Shown here: piece by piece, positions 33,680 to 43,890 of the stretch
How positions within the stretch are numbered: the first letter of the stretch is position 1
How the letters are laid out: the number at the start of each line of letters is the position of its first letter
Assembly: GCA_023653095.1 (NCBI GenBank)
Contig: JAMNXP010000007.1
Span: 1-64,000, forward strand
From: Bacteroidia bacterium
GTDB lineage: Bacteria; Bacteroidota; Bacteroidia; NS11-12g; UBA955
Direction: 5' to 3'
DNA length: 64,000 nt
Notes under the pieces: model-generated
Databases searched by the model: none
What the model saw: the letters and a program-made list of their open reading frames with translations, nothing else
Told to the model about the DNA's origin: nothing
Position numbers and translations under genes: made by a program

Positions 33680-36148
33680 TTGACGTCTATATTCGTAGGC
33701 TTAACGTTGATTTTACAAAAGTTACTTAAATATCGATATATTATTATTTTAGCTTTTCTGTTAGAAGGGTTTTCACTCAGCGCTCAAGAGATTCCAACCA
33801 GCGGACTACTTGCATACTATCCGTTTTCAGGAAATGCCAACGATGCTAGCGGTAACGCTCAAAATGGCACTACAAACAACGTGAGTGCAACCAAAGATCG
33901 TTTCGGCAATACAAATTCAGCTTACGCGTTTGGTGGCAATCCCACCGGAGGGGCTTCCTATATAAGCGTCCCCAGTAATAACATCCAAACAAATAATTAC
34001 AGCTATTCTGCATGGTATTACACGGATGTAGCTTTGGCAAATAATTCGTTGCAAGTGATCTTGGATGTTTCGGATGGGACATCATTTGCGGGCCAAGCTA
34101 TGGGGATAGCGAGTAACTTGTTTTCTATGTATTCCGGTCCGTCTGCCTTGGCATTCAATCAAGGATCAACTACCCCTATAGCGTTATCACAAAAAAAGTC
34201 GTTTGCTACCGGTAAATGGGTGCACGTGGTCTTGACCAGAGCGGATAAAAAGATCAAACTTTTCGTGAACGGAAAAGCCGTGGATAGCAGTACATCGGCA
34301 ACTACAAAATTACCGCAATATGGTTCTGGAACTGTGGTGGCCAGAATTGGTTTAAAAGCCGATAATACAGCCCCCGCCATTGGAAATATTGACGATGTGG
34401 GAATATGGAATAGGGAATTAACCCACTGTGAAATTGAGCAACTTTTCGCGAACTTCGATGGTAGTTACACTCCCAAAAGAGGAGTGTCCAAAGCCGTTTT
34501 ACATCGCGCGTGCTTGGATAGAGTGAACAGTGAATTGACCTTAGAATTAACACCATCTCAAGATACCTCAGGATATTTTCAAGAGTATAAAGTTTGGGGA
34601 AGAGACAATGTTTCGGGTGATTTTCAACTGCTTTCCGTGCAAGGGGTTAGAAACCAATCGACCATCGTATTTACCTTGCCCAATAACAAGAAATGGGAAT
34701 TGTATGTATCTAGTTACAGCGGTTGTTTGAAGATTGATTCCGTCAATTCCAACCGCATCTTCGTAGATGATAAAGCTCCAGATTATGTGGAACCAGACAG
34801 CGTCAGCGTAGATGATGCAACTCAACAGCTCTTTGCGGGTTGGACCAAACCGGCTGATGCCGATATCATGGGCTATTCTTTGTTTAAAGTGGAAGCTCAA
34901 AATACGCTGATTGATGAACAGAATGTGTTGTCGTACATGTTTAAAAAGTCAGATTTTGATGTGACTGTTTCGGGAAATCGTTTGGCGATTGCTGGGTTTG
35001 ATAGTTGCAGAAACGGCGGAGTGATTTCTGCCGATCATTCGCCCATTTTACTCAATGCCAGTCTTTCAAATAAGTACCAATGCGATCGAAAATTGAACAT
35101 TTCCTGGAAGGAATATAAAGGTTGGCTTTTCAGCAAACATCAATTGATTATAGTGGATGCGGCAACAGGCTTGAAATTGTTTGATACATCATTTGCCCCT
35201 GGTGCAACCAACTATGTTTGGAGATTGCCAAAATTGGGATTGCAAATGAAAATTTGGGTTCGGGCACACAAACAGGTTGGTGGAATCACCAGTACTTCCA
35301 ACCGGAAAGATCTGATTGCGTATGATGTTGGAGCTCCCTCTAGTCCAACATCGCTTTATTACACATCGGTTGAAAATGAGCCCAAGATTGAGTTGTCGGG
35401 CTTTGCCCAAGTGGGAGATAGCTGCGTTATCAGGTATCGTGAAAAGTTATCATCTATATGGCAGTTGGGTTATAGCGTAGCTACGTCCCCCGGAAACATA
35501 AACTGGGAATTCAGCACGGCCGACGCTAAGAATAAAGAATATGAATTTAGGTTGGTGCGATTTTCGGGATGCGGTGAACCGGCCGATTCTAGCGAGCTTT
35601 CGGGAAATGTCTTGTTGCGCAAAAGTGGAAATCAATTGGTTTGGAATAAACCACTGCATTTTGAAAAACTTGGACTGGCCTACCAATATGAAATTCAGAG
35701 ATTTGAATCAGGCACTTGGGTGATAAAAGCAACAGTGAACGGCAATAATTTTGAACCGTCTGATTTAGGAGTAAGTACCTACAGAATCAAAGCAGTTTCC
35801 AGCAATTCTATGCCCTTGGGCAAAAATTGGAGCCATTCAAACAGCCTTGTTTTTGACGGGGGATTTGATTCTAGCCTATTGGATACGTTTTTCATTCCAG
35901 ATGCGTTTACTCCCGAAGGTGTGAATCCCATTTTTAAAGTGGTCAATCAAGCCGTATTGCCTGGTCAAGCTCGAATGTTGATATTCAATCGCTGGGGCGA
36001 AGTGATTTTTGACGGCGATGCTTTGGAAGGATGGAACGGGCAAGTCAACGGAGAATTCGTGAACGATGGAGTATATGTATATCTCATCAATGCTCGCTAC
36101 AGAAGCAGAATTGTCAAGAAAACAGGTACGTTGTTGTTGATTCACTGA
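33680..36148 (+). CDS. LamG-domain protein with T9SS type B C-terminal domain
   Basis: About 822 residues. No ATG precedes the signal peptide (KYRYIIILAFLLEGFSLSAQ), so the start is probably TTG at 33680 or 33707. A LamG domain spans about 38-250 (GLLAYYPFSGNANDASGNAQNG...NIDDVGIWNRELTHCEIEQL). Fibronectin-like beta regions follow, then the type B sorting domain from about 735 (FIPDAFTPEGVNPIFKV...IFNRWGEVIFDGDALEGWNG...GVYVYLINARYRSR). It should be exported by type IX secretion and held at the surface. It is convergent with the LysR gene, 3 bp apart. Confidence 0.87.
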   Translation: MTSIFVGLTLILQKLLKYRYIIILAFLLEGFSLSAQEIPTSGLLAYYPFSGNANDASGNAQNGTTNNVSATKDRFGNTNSAYAFGGNPTGGASYISVPSNNIQTNNYSYSAWYYTDVALANNSLQVILDVSDGTSFAGQAMGIASNLFSMYSGPSALAFNQGSTTPIALSQKKSFATGKWVHVVLTRADKKIKLFVNGKAVDSSTSATTKLPQYGSGTVVARIGLKADNTAPAIGNIDDVGIWNRELTHCEIEQLFANFDGSYTPKRGVSKAVLHRACLDRVNSELTLELTPSQDTSGYFQEYKVWGRDNVSGDFQLLSVQGVRNQSTIVFTLPNNKKWELYVSSYSGCLKIDSVNSNRIFVDDKAPDYVEPDSVSVDDATQQLFAGWTKPADADIMGYSLFKVEAQNTLIDEQNVLSYMFKKSDFDVTVSGNRLAIAGFDSCRNGGVISADHSPILLNASLSNKYQCDRKLNISWKEYKGWLFSKHQLIIVDAATGLKLFDTSFAPGATNYVWRLPKLGLQMKIWVRAHKQVGGITSTSNRKDLIAYDVGAPSSPTSLYYTSVENEPKIELSGFAQVGDSCVIRYREKLSSIWQLGYSVATSPGNINWEFSTADAKNKEYEFRLVRFSGCGEPADSSELSGNVLLRKSGNQLVWNKPLHFEKLGLAYQYEIQRFESGTWVIKATVNGNNFEPSDLGVSTYRIKAVSSNSMPLGKNWSHSNSLVFDGGFDSSLLDTFFIPDAFTPEGVNPIFKVVNQAVLPGQARMLIFNRWGEVIFDGDALEGWNGQVNGEFVNDGVYVYLINARYRSRIVKKTGTLLLIH

Positions 36149-36151
36149 TTT

Positions 36152-37051
36152 TTAGGCCCAACTGAAATGGTTATGTATCAATTCCGTTTTTGTGCTTTCC
36201 AAATGCTTGAGAAAGGCGTTTGCAACAGATGAGAGTTTCTTGTTTTTCATCCAAATGAGCATCCATTTTGATTCAATGGGAAATTCTTTTCTTGGAATAA
36301 TTTTGAGCAATTCTTTGTCTAGTTCTTGTTTTATGCCAATCAATGGCATGATTGAATATCCTAAGCCTGCTATAACGGCATGTTTAATGGCTTCATTTCC
36401 AGTGAGTTCCAATTTAGGTTTCAACGACATGTTTCGATTAAGAAGGTATTTTTCCATGACATGTCTGGTGCCTGATCCTTTTTCTCTAAAGATCAACGGA
36501 AGTTTATCTAGTTCTTGATTTTTTTCGGGGGATGTTTGATTGCCAATGAGATACAATTTGTTTGACAGCAATTCAATGTGCTCAATATTCAAGTGTTCAG
36601 GCAAAACACTGACAAAGGCAAAATCAACCTTGTTTAATTCCAAACTTTCTATCACTTGTGATTTATTGGTCACGTCAAGCATCAATTCAATGTTTTCATT
36701 CGACTTGATAAAATCCCCCAAGAAATAAGGCGCAATGTAGATTCCCGTAGATACTGAAGCAACCTTCAACTTACCGGTTAACGCACCTTGATGTTCGTGC
36801 ATTTTGTATTCAATGGCCTTCGCTTCTTCAATGATTCTTTCTGCGGCCTCCGCAATTTCCTTTCCAAAGTCAGTTAAATAGAGTTTTTTTTGAACGACCT
36901 CAATCAATGGAATATCAAATTGTTGTTGGAAATTTTTCAATTGAATAGAGACTGCAGGTTGTGTTAAATGCAGCTCCTCCGCGGCTTTGGTGATGTTTAA
37001 GGTCTGTGAAACCTTAAGAAATACATTCAACTGATTTAATGTGTAATTCAT
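36152..37051 (-). CDS. LysR-family transcriptional regulator
   Basis: A 299-residue protein with the LysR winged helix (MNYTLNQLNVFLKVSQTLNITKAAEELHLTQPAVSIQLKNF, residues 1-41) and a type 2 periplasmic-binding-like effector domain. The HTH resembles CysB/CbbR-like members, but the effector is unknown. It is divergent from isocitrate dehydrogenase across 143 bp containing an AT-rich imperfect dyad, so it may regulate that gene. Confidence 0.9.
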   Translation of the reverse strand: MNYTLNQLNVFLKVSQTLNITKAAEELHLTQPAVSIQLKNFQQQFDIPLIEVVQKKLYLTDFGKEIAEAAERIIEEAKAIEYKMHEHQGALTGKLKVASVSTGIYIAPYFLGDFIKSNENIELMLDVTNKSQVIESLELNKVDFAFVSVLPEHLNIEHIELLSNKLYLIGNQTSPEKNQELDKLPLIFREKGSGTRHVMEKYLLNRNMSLKPKLELTGNEAIKHAVIAGLGYSIMPLIGIKQELDKELLKIIPRKEFPIESKWMLIWMKNKKLSSVANAFLKHLESTKTELIHNHFSWA

Positions 37052-37102
37052 AGGGTTAGACGGTATTTGTTGATCGTTTGGGCTATTTTCGCGTGGAAAT
37101 TA

Positions 37103-37128
37103 GATATATAAATTTAATTTATGATATC
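37103..37128. promoter_or_regulatory. AT-rich imperfect dyad in the LysR/icd divergent region
   Basis: GATAT at 37103 and ATATC at 37124 bracket an ATAAAT-TTA-ATTTAT core. LysR proteins usually bind such T-N11-A dyads between divergent genes. The AT-rich background makes chance likely. Confidence 0.35.
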
Positions 37129-37194
37129 TATTTCAAATATAAATAAAAACTATTAAAATTCTATAGGCAATTTTGCAATCAAAGAACTTCCAAA

Positions 37195-38640
37195 ATGACA
37201 CAAAAAACAAGAATTACATTAGCTAAAGGAGACGGAATCGGGCCAGAAATAATGGATGCAACGCTGCGAATTCTTGAAGCAGCAGGTGCGGAAATCGAGT
37301 TTGACGAAATTAATATTGGTGAAAAGGTGTATCTAAACGGTAATACTTCAGGAATTTCCAATGATGCTTGGGACATCATTCGTCGCAATAAGGTATTCTT
37401 GAAAGCACCAATAACCACTCCTCAAGGGGGAGGTTACAAAAGTTTGAATGTAACAACCCGTAAATTTTTGGGACTGTATGCTAATATTCGTCCTTGTTTT
37501 AGTTTGAATCCCTACATTGAAACCAAGCACCCATTGATGGACTTGGTGATCATACGTGAAAACGAAGAAGATTTATACGCTGGCATTGAGCATCAACAAA
37601 CCGATGAAGTGGTTCAGTGTTTAAAATTAATCAGCAGACCGGGTTGTGAAAAAATCATTCGCTACGCCTTCGAATACGCAAAACAACAGGGCCGTAAAAA
37701 AGTAACTTGTATGTCGAAAGATAACATCATGAAGCAAACAGACGGGTTGTTTCACGATGTTTTCAAAGAAATTGCCGCTGAATATCCCGAAATCCAAAAC
37801 GAACACTGGATCATTGATATTGGGTCTGCAAAAATCGCTGATACCCCCGAAGATTTTGATGTCATTGTTACTTTGAATCTATACGGAGACATCATCAGCG
37901 ATATAGCTGCGCAGATTACGGGTTCTGTTGGACTTGCGGGTTCAGCAAACATTGGCGAAGAATGCGCCATGTTCGAAGCCATTCACGGTTCTGCCCCCAC
38001 CATCGCTGGGCAAAACATTGCAAATCCTTCAGGATTGATTCAAGGCGCCATCCAAATGCTCGCTCATATTGGGCAACCAAAAGTGGGTGAGAAAATCCAG
38101 AACGCTTGGTTAAAAACCCTAGAAGATGGTATCCACACTGGCGATATTTACAAAGAAGGGTTGAGCACCCAAAAAGTAGGAACCAAAGAGTTTGCAGATG
38201 CGCTTATAGCACGCTTAGGACAAGTTCCTTCGCAATTGAAGGCGGTTGAATTTGCTGAGACTGGCTCATTGGTTTTACCAAAATATCAAAGAAAGCCTGC
38301 CAAAAAGAAAGATCTGTTAGGAGTAGATCTTTTTGTTCATTGGGCAGATGAAGACGCCAATAAAATTGGCGCAATCATGGAGTCAATCTCTTTAGATTCA
38401 GTCAAACTCAGAATGATCACCAACCGTGGAATCAAGGTTTATCCTGATGGTTTCCCTGAAACCTTCTTAACCGACCACTGGCTTTGTCGTTTCAAAAAAA
38501 CCGAAGGCGAGTCTATGTCAAATACTGAAATTATTGAACTGCTTAAAAAAGCTATAGCTGCGGGCATTGACGTAATAAAAACTGAAAACCTTTACGCCTT
38601 CGACGGAAAGCCTGCATTTTCATTGGGGCAGGGGCAGTAA
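37195..38640 (+). CDS. icd: NADP-type isocitrate dehydrogenase, Thermus-like with C-terminal extension
   Basis: A 481-residue protein. The dehydrogenase core (1-335) has GDGIGPEI, the substrate loop TTPQGGGYKSLNV, IRENEEDLYAGIEH, the metal-binding DVIVTLNLYGDIISD and EAIHGSAPTIAGQNIANPSG. Residues from about 365 (KKDLLGVDLFVHWADEDANKIG...) form the extra C-terminal domain known from Thermus-type enzymes and absent from the E. coli enzyme. It converts isocitrate to 2-oxoglutarate in the TCA cycle. It stands alone, with array 6 directly after the stop. Confidence 0.93.
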   Translation: MTQKTRITLAKGDGIGPEIMDATLRILEAAGAEIEFDEINIGEKVYLNGNTSGISNDAWDIIRRNKVFLKAPITTPQGGGYKSLNVTTRKFLGLYANIRPCFSLNPYIETKHPLMDLVIIRENEEDLYAGIEHQQTDEVVQCLKLISRPGCEKIIRYAFEYAKQQGRKKVTCMSKDNIMKQTDGLFHDVFKEIAAEYPEIQNEHWIIDIGSAKIADTPEDFDVIVTLNLYGDIISDIAAQITGSVGLAGSANIGEECAMFEAIHGSAPTIAGQNIANPSGLIQGAIQMLAHIGQPKVGEKIQNAWLKTLEDGIHTGDIYKEGLSTQKVGTKEFADALIARLGQVPSQLKAVEFAETGSLVLPKYQRKPAKKKDLLGVDLFVHWADEDANKIGAIMESISLDSVKLRMITNRGIKVYPDGFPETFLTDHWLCRFKKTEGESMSNTEIIELLKKAIAAGIDVIKTENLYAFDGKPAFSLGQGQ

Positions 38641-38992
<352 letters not shown>

Positions 38993-38997
<5 letters not shown>

Positions 38998-40096
38998 GTC
39001 CCCAAGGCACAAAAACCGATATAATTCCTTCGCTGTAGGGTGCTATTTCGTAAAGGCCGAAAGAAGTTGTAAATCCTAGGTCAGTGAAATAAATATCGTC
39101 GCCAACTGCGTCAAATTTCTCAATCCATAAACCGTGTAAAGTGAGTTTGTCTTGTGCGGGTATTTTATTCTGCAATTTGTATTGCTGGGTCATCCATTTT
39201 GGAATGTTTTTTTGCTGTTTTTTTGAGTAATAATCATCTAAAGCTGCCAATTTATTTAGGGTTTTGTCCCAAGTAACATTACTGGTTCCAAACATCCCGT
39301 GAGCACCACCAGTGTATTCGTAGAAATGGTCTTGAATGACCGTGTAGCGATCAGAAACATATTGAATATTACTTATTTGTATAAAGTCTCTATTGCCAAA
39401 CAATCCCTGACTGGAATCATTGATTTGTTTCACAAAGTCCTCACTGATATAATCACAAATGTGCTGAAGTTGATGAATCAGGTGCGCTGGATTTCCTTGT
39501 ATGGTTCGTTGATCTACAGGATACTCGAATTTTACGGCCGTGCCATCTTCTGCGCCGTATTGCATATTGTTGATTTTGTAATATTGATTTTGTCTAATTT
39601 GATGGGATTCGATGGATGCGTCTTCGGGCCAAAGAACCCGTATTTGAACATGCGCCTCTCGCATGTCGTCTTCGTTTTTTGCATTATTGGGAGCTATGTA
39701 CTTATGGACTTGATAGACCGATATTGGATTGGTGAATTGAGTTAAAGTTACAGAGAGTTTTTTTTCTTGTTTCTCCCATACGCCCAATAACTCGTTATGA
39801 TGTCTATTTAGAACAATCGCTTCAGTTTCCGAAGCTCCTCCATAGAGAGTTTTTAGAATATACTGGCTATCATTGGCAGTCCCCTTGAACTCTATGGCCT
39901 GACCAATTCGATTATAATAATATCTACCCGAAACTTCGTTGTCAATTACTTCCAAAATTAAGCTAACTGGATATTCACCAATGGAACCCGAAAAGGTGAA
40001 GCATTTCCCCTTTTTTACATCGGGGTATCTAGCATTCTGTGAAAAGAGAGTAGTGGTTAATGCCAGCAGTAAAGTGAGAAATAGTAACTTTTTCAT
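38993..40096 (-). CDS. Secreted protein with DUF3298-like domain
   Basis: A 367-residue precursor with a signal peptide (1-19, ending LFSQ). The C-terminal half carries YEYTGGAHGMFGT and FGLYEIAPYSEGIISVFVPWGQ, features of the DUF3298/RsiV-like fold. The N-terminal half is beta-rich (FSGSIGEYPVSLILEVIDNEVSGRYYYNR). It is probably periplasmic or lipid-surface-associated with unknown role. The stop codon is provided by a GGTGATC repeat unit, and the region upstream of the start runs into array 7. Confidence 0.78.
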
Positions 40097-40141
40097 GGGT
40101 TTTATAACGCAAATTAAGGGGTTTTTAGTTTACGGTCGTTG

Positions 40142-40258
40142 GTAATCGGTTATCGGTTATCGGTAATCGGTGATCGGTAATCGGTAATCGGTAATCGGCT
40201 GACGGCTGACGGCTGACGGCTGATGGCTGACGGCTGATCACCGATTACCGAAAGCTGA
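40142..40258. repeat. Heptamer mosaic array 7
   Basis: GGTAATC/GGTTATC/GGTGATC units (about eight), six GGCTGAC/GGCTGAT units, then GATCACC, GATTACC and GAAAGCT, ending 2 bp before the minus-strand AAA ATPase stop. Here the mosaic lies between two genes on the same strand, about 45 bp upstream of the DUF3298-like gene, so it is not confined to convergent gaps. Confidence 0.88.
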
Positions 40259-40260
40259 AT

Positions 40261-41439
40261 TCAAAATAACTCCCTAGGATCCATTTTTATTATCTCTTGC
40301 CAGGGCAAAGAGGAATCACCAAGTTGGTATATTTTATGGGGTTTGAATTGTTGTGCGAATTTTTTCAACCCCGTTACTTTGTCAGAAGACAATTTAACTT
40401 CAACGGCTACATATTTACCTTCCCATTCTAAAATAAAGTCAACTTCTGCGTTCGATTCATTCCAATAAAATACATTAAGGTCATTGCCTTTGTGAGCAAT
40501 GAAATGCGCGCCAACGGTTGATTCTATGATTTGTCCCCATCTGCGTTTGTCTTGTTGAGCCGCTTCGTATGGTAAATCCCATAAAGCGCCAAGTAACGCA
40601 TTGTTCATGGTTTGCCATTTTGGGATGCTATTTCGTTTTCGTGCTTGATCTATGGAATATTTTGATAATCCGCACAACAATCCCGCATGTTCCAATAGAT
40701 TTAAATAATGGCTTAATGTGGTGGTGTTTTTTGCTTCCTGTAGTTGTCCCAGAATTTTGGTGTACGAGAGTATTTTACCTGAGTATAAAGTTCCCAGTTC
40801 AAATAGTTTCCTCATGAGGGCAGGTTTTTCAATGCTGTTCATCAATAAAATATCTTTTGTGATAGCAGTTTCAATCAACGACTGTTTAACATAGGATTTC
40901 CATCTAGGTTCATCATTTATAAAGGGCATCGCCCCAGGATATGAACCAAAATAAGCATATTTTTCTGGCGACAAATTGAATGCCGCATGCATTTCATTAT
41001 AGGTCCAATGTGACAGATTCCATTGCTCAAATCTTCCTGCTAGGGATTCTGAAATGCCTTTTCGCATCAACCAATTTGAACTTCCGAGTAATATTAATGT
41101 AATTGGATTGGTAGAATTGAATTTTTGCTCGTCGTAAATTCGTTTAATAGTTTCACTCCAGCCGTGAATTTTCTGAATTTCATCGATTGCCAGAATCACA
41201 GGCTTGATATGATTTTTTTGCTGTTGTTGGGCTAAGTTAAATTGTGTTTGTATCCAAACAGAATCCTCGCTAAAACCATCTGCAACTACATAGATGCCAT
41301 GCCATTCAGGCTCCTGGAATAATTGTTTGACCAACGTGGTTTTACCAATTTGTCTAGGACCAGAAATCACTTGTATATAACTGGGATTTGTGATAAGTCT
41401 GTCCTTTATAAGTTGAAAAATAGGTCTTTTGTATTCCAT
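40261..41439 (-). CDS. AAA_14/DUF4143-type ATPase
   Basis: A 392-residue protein with Walker A SGPRQIGKT (26-34), Walker B VILAIDEIQK (81-90), LLGSSNWLM in the sensor position, and a C-terminal nuclease-like fold ending NAEVDFILEWEGKYVAVEVK, with the D-E-x-K pattern of restriction-type folds. This widespread family is of unknown function; mobility and defence roles have been proposed but not shown. A second, truncated member lies at 63496. It has its own TATCTTTG promoter and nearby dyad. Confidence 0.88.
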   Translation of the reverse strand: MEYKRPIFQLIKDRLITNPSYIQVISGPRQIGKTTLVKQLFQEPEWHGIYVVADGFSEDSVWIQTQFNLAQQQQKNHIKPVILAIDEIQKIHGWSETIKRIYDEQKFNSTNPITLILLGSSNWLMRKGISESLAGRFEQWNLSHWTYNEMHAAFNLSPEKYAYFGSYPGAMPFINDEPRWKSYVKQSLIETAITKDILLMNSIEKPALMRKLFELGTLYSGKILSYTKILGQLQEAKNTTTLSHYLNLLEHAGLLCGLSKYSIDQARKRNSIPKWQTMNNALLGALWDLPYEAAQQDKRRWGQIIESTVGAHFIAHKGNDLNVFYWNESNAEVDFILEWEGKYVAVEVKLSSDKVTGLKKFAQQFKPHKIYQLGDSSLPWQEIIKMDPRELF

Positions 41440-41443
41440 AATT

Positions 41444-41451
41444 CAAAGATA
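41444..41451 (-). promoter_or_regulatory. -7 promoter element of the AAA ATPase gene
   Basis: TATCTTTG on the minus strand followed by AATT and ATG, the same element and tight spacing as the ferritin gene. Confidence 0.5.
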
Positions 41452-41479
41452 ATGAGTAATATATAAAAATACTAAATAT

Positions 41480-41499
41480 ATTGAGTAAAATAACTCAAT
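41480..41499. promoter_or_regulatory. Inverted repeat upstream of the AAA ATPase gene
   Basis: ATTGAGT, six bases, ACTCAAT: perfect 7-bp arms about 40 bp upstream of the ATPase start. A further GAGTAAT at 41455 may be a half site. Possible operator; no T-run for a terminator. Confidence 0.4.
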
Positions 41500-41529
41500 G
41501 AACTGTGTGAATTTTTCAAAGGCTTAGTT

Positions 41530-41733
41530 TTGAGTTTAGAGAATAGGGTTTAAAGTTTAAACTGACGGCTGACCGCTTTGCGGGAGACTGTGAGACTGAC
41601 GCTGCGCGTTGCTTAGCGCCTTTGGCGCTGCTGACGGCTGACGGCTGACGGCTGACGGCTGACGGCTGACGGCTGATCGCTGATCGCTGACCGCTGACCG
41701 CTGACCACCGATCACCGATCACCGATCACCGAG
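41530..41733. repeat. Heptamer mosaic array 8
   Basis: Lies between the divergent AAA ATPase and sterol desaturase genes, the only array at 5' ends on both sides. It has AGAGTTT-like units, GGCTGACC, a GC-rich 17-mer-like stretch (GAGACTGTGAGACTGACGC and GCCTTTGGCGC), seven GGCTGAC units, GATCGCT and GACCGCT units, then GACCACC and GATCACC units ending at 41733. The flanks (41452-41529 and 41734-41836) hold AT-rich promoter-like sequence and nothing else recognisable. Confidence 0.9.
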
Positions 41734-41836
41734 TGAATATAAAATTTGCAATTTGCCTTAAAAAATTAGAGCCCTGTTGCAATTTTCCGTAATGAGTTAA
41801 GTCTTTACTGTTTGATTTTCGTAGAAAGTCTTGATT

Positions 41837-42688
41837 ATGTTATATCCAATGGCTCTTTTAATACCCATGTTCCTGTTGCTCATTTATTTTGAATGGAGGC
41901 ACGATCAAAAGAAAGGACAAACTAATTTTGATTTTGCAAACCTTGCTAACAATATGACTGTGGGTGCAATTGATCAATTTGCTTCATTTGGCTACTTGTT
42001 TTTAATGTATGGAGTTTTAAACTGGGTGCATGGTTTTAAACTAATAACATGGGAAAAAGATTGGTTGCATTGGGTATTTGCATTTCTTGCTGTTGATTTT
42101 ACTTCCTATTGGTATCACAGAGCTTCGCACAAAGTCAATTTATTATGGGCAGCTCATGTAACGCATCATTCCTCAGAGTATTTTAATTTCTCTAATGGAT
42201 TTAGAACTTCTCCCTTTCAAGGGCTGTTTCGGGTAGTGTTTTGGCTGTGGATGCCATTAATGGGTTTTGACCCTTTTGTATTAGTACTTTGTTTTCAGAT
42301 ATCGGGATTGCATGACTTTTTAGTCCATACATCGTATATTAAAAATTTAGGATGGCTCGAAAAAATCATTGTTACTCCATCTCATCACCGTGTACATCAT
42401 GGTAAAAATGAAATGTACATAGACAAGAACTTTTCTAGTTTTTTTATCTTTTGGGATAAGTTTTTCAATACATTTCAAGCCGAAAAAGAAAAAGTTGAAT
42501 ATGGAGTGAAGGCTGATTTTATTGAAAACAACCCTATAAATACCATTTTTAGTCATTTTAGTTTTTTAATTAAGACAACAAGAGAAACACAGGGGGCAAT
42601 GAATAAGTTGAAACTTTGGTTTAATCCTCCAGGTTGGCGTCATCAAGAATTTAAATTATCTGTAAAAAATGAAATGGTTAAAAAGTGA
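41837..42688 (+). CDS. Sterol-desaturase-family membrane di-iron oxygenase
   Basis: From MLYPMALLIPMFL the protein has 283 residues and four or so membrane spans. The di-iron histidine boxes are HRASH, HVTHHS and SHHRVHHG. The family includes fatty-acid hydroxylases, carotenoid and sterol modifying enzymes. The substrate cannot be assigned. A TTG at 41831 would add two residues. A small membrane protein overlaps its 3' end. Confidence 0.9.
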   Translation: MLYPMALLIPMFLLLIYFEWRHDQKKGQTNFDFANLANNMTVGAIDQFASFGYLFLMYGVLNWVHGFKLITWEKDWLHWVFAFLAVDFTSYWYHRASHKVNLLWAAHVTHHSSEYFNFSNGFRTSPFQGLFRVVFWLWMPLMGFDPFVLVLCFQISGLHDFLVHTSYIKNLGWLEKIIVTPSHHRVHHGKNEMYIDKNFSSFFIFWDKFFNTFQAEKEKVEYGVKADFIENNPINTIFSHFSFLIKTTRETQGAMNKLKLWFNPPGWRHQEFKLSVKNEMVKK

Positions 42689-42917
42689 GTACTACACTTA
42701 TTTGTTGTTGATTTTAGGTACAATTGGAACTATTTACTATCTGTATTTAGGCAGAACACTGGAGTTTTGGCATTTTTCTTTAGGAGTGATTTTTACGATT
42801 TCTTGCCTGTTAACAGCAACTAGTAATTTAAAAGGAACTGATTATCCTTTTTTTATCTTAGGAGAGTTATTTAGATTAGTTTTATTTGGATTGCTATCGA
42901 TTGCAGAATTAAATTAA
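42669..42917 (+). CDS. Small membrane protein downstream of the desaturase
   Basis: An 82-residue protein with three membrane segments (about 8-27, 35-50, 60-78), overlapping the desaturase 3' end by 20 bp in another frame. The overlap suggests translational coupling, and it may be a partner or stabiliser of the oxygenase. Family not recognised. Confidence 0.65.
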   Translation: MKWLKSEYYTYLLLILGTIGTIYYLYLGRTLEFWHFSLGVIFTISCLLTATSNLKGTDYPFFILGELFRLVLFGLLSIAELN

Positions 42918-42967
42918 ATCTGGTTTTTATTACATACCGGCTATTTTTACATCTTTGATTCTGTATT

Positions 42968-43855
42968 ATGCAACACACCCAAAATACCATTCGAGAATTT
43001 GAATCTTTCAAATGGCTTGATTATACCAATCCCGACAAAGAAATATTAAAGCAATTATCAGACCATTACAATTTGGATTTTTTTCAAGTTCAAGATACCC
43101 TGCAACACGGGCATTTGCCCAAGTTTGAGCAGTCCGAAAATTACCGATTTATCATTTTGAGGGTCTTTACTTCTAGTATCCGACATGGTTCGACAACTAT
43201 TAACCAGTTTTCTAATAAGATTGCGTTTTTTTACAGTGATAATTGGTTACTTACCGTTCATAGAAGCGAATTCAATTTTTTAAAGGTCGAAGATCGAAAA
43301 TTTGAGCATCCAGAGCAGTTGTTGATCTATATCATTTCACAAATGATCTTTTCCTATGAAAAACCATTGTCAGATTTGGATGATAATATAACGTCCCTCG
43401 AGAAGCAAGTCTTTCTTAAAGATCAATCCAAAATTTCATTGGAAGACCTGTATTTATTGAAGATTCAAACACGTATAACCAAGAAATTGTTGGTGATGTT
43501 TCAAAATGTAGTAAATCAAATCAATCCCAAGGAAGAATATACCACTGCGTTGCATGATATTAAAGATCAGTTGGTTGGATTGGTTCTGAGCTATGAAGAA
43601 ATATTGGAGAATGCCAATAATCTGCTCAATACCTATCTGTCTGTTAATGCCAAAAAAAGCAACGACGTTATGAAACTTTTGACCGTTTTTTCTGCGTTTT
43701 TCTTGCCGTTGACTTTCATTGTGGGCGTATATGGAATGAATTTTCAGAATATGCCTGAACTGAATACGAAATACGGATACTTTGTAGTTGTGGCCTGTAT
43801 GGGTGCGATTTCACTGGGCATTTATATTTGGTTTAAAAGAAATAGAATTTTCTGA
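42968..43855 (+). CDS. corA: CorA-family magnesium/cobalt transporter
   Basis: A 295-residue protein with a long N-terminal cytoplasmic alpha/beta and helical domain and two C-terminal membrane helices. The diagnostic YGMN motif (IVGVYGMNFQNMPEL) ends the first helix. A second helix (YGYFVVVACMGAISLGIYIWF) and basic tail follow. It carries Mg2+ and related divalent ions down the membrane potential. It appears monocistronic. Confidence 0.93.
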   Translation: MQHTQNTIREFESFKWLDYTNPDKEILKQLSDHYNLDFFQVQDTLQHGHLPKFEQSENYRFIILRVFTSSIRHGSTTINQFSNKIAFFYSDNWLLTVHRSEFNFLKVEDRKFEHPEQLLIYIISQMIFSYEKPLSDLDDNITSLEKQVFLKDQSKISLEDLYLLKIQTRITKKLLVMFQNVVNQINPKEEYTTALHDIKDQLVGLVLSYEEILENANNLLNTYLSVNAKKSNDVMKLLTVFSAFFLPLTFIVGVYGMNFQNMPELNTKYGYFVVVACMGAISLGIYIWFKRNRIF

Positions 43856-43890
43856 AGATTAAAAAAAACATTGGATATTTGAACTAGAAT

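Noticed and set aside
41516-41722. Minus-strand ORF across array 8, and a similar one at 30750-30941
   Set aside because: Composed of repeat-derived residues with no independent gene features.
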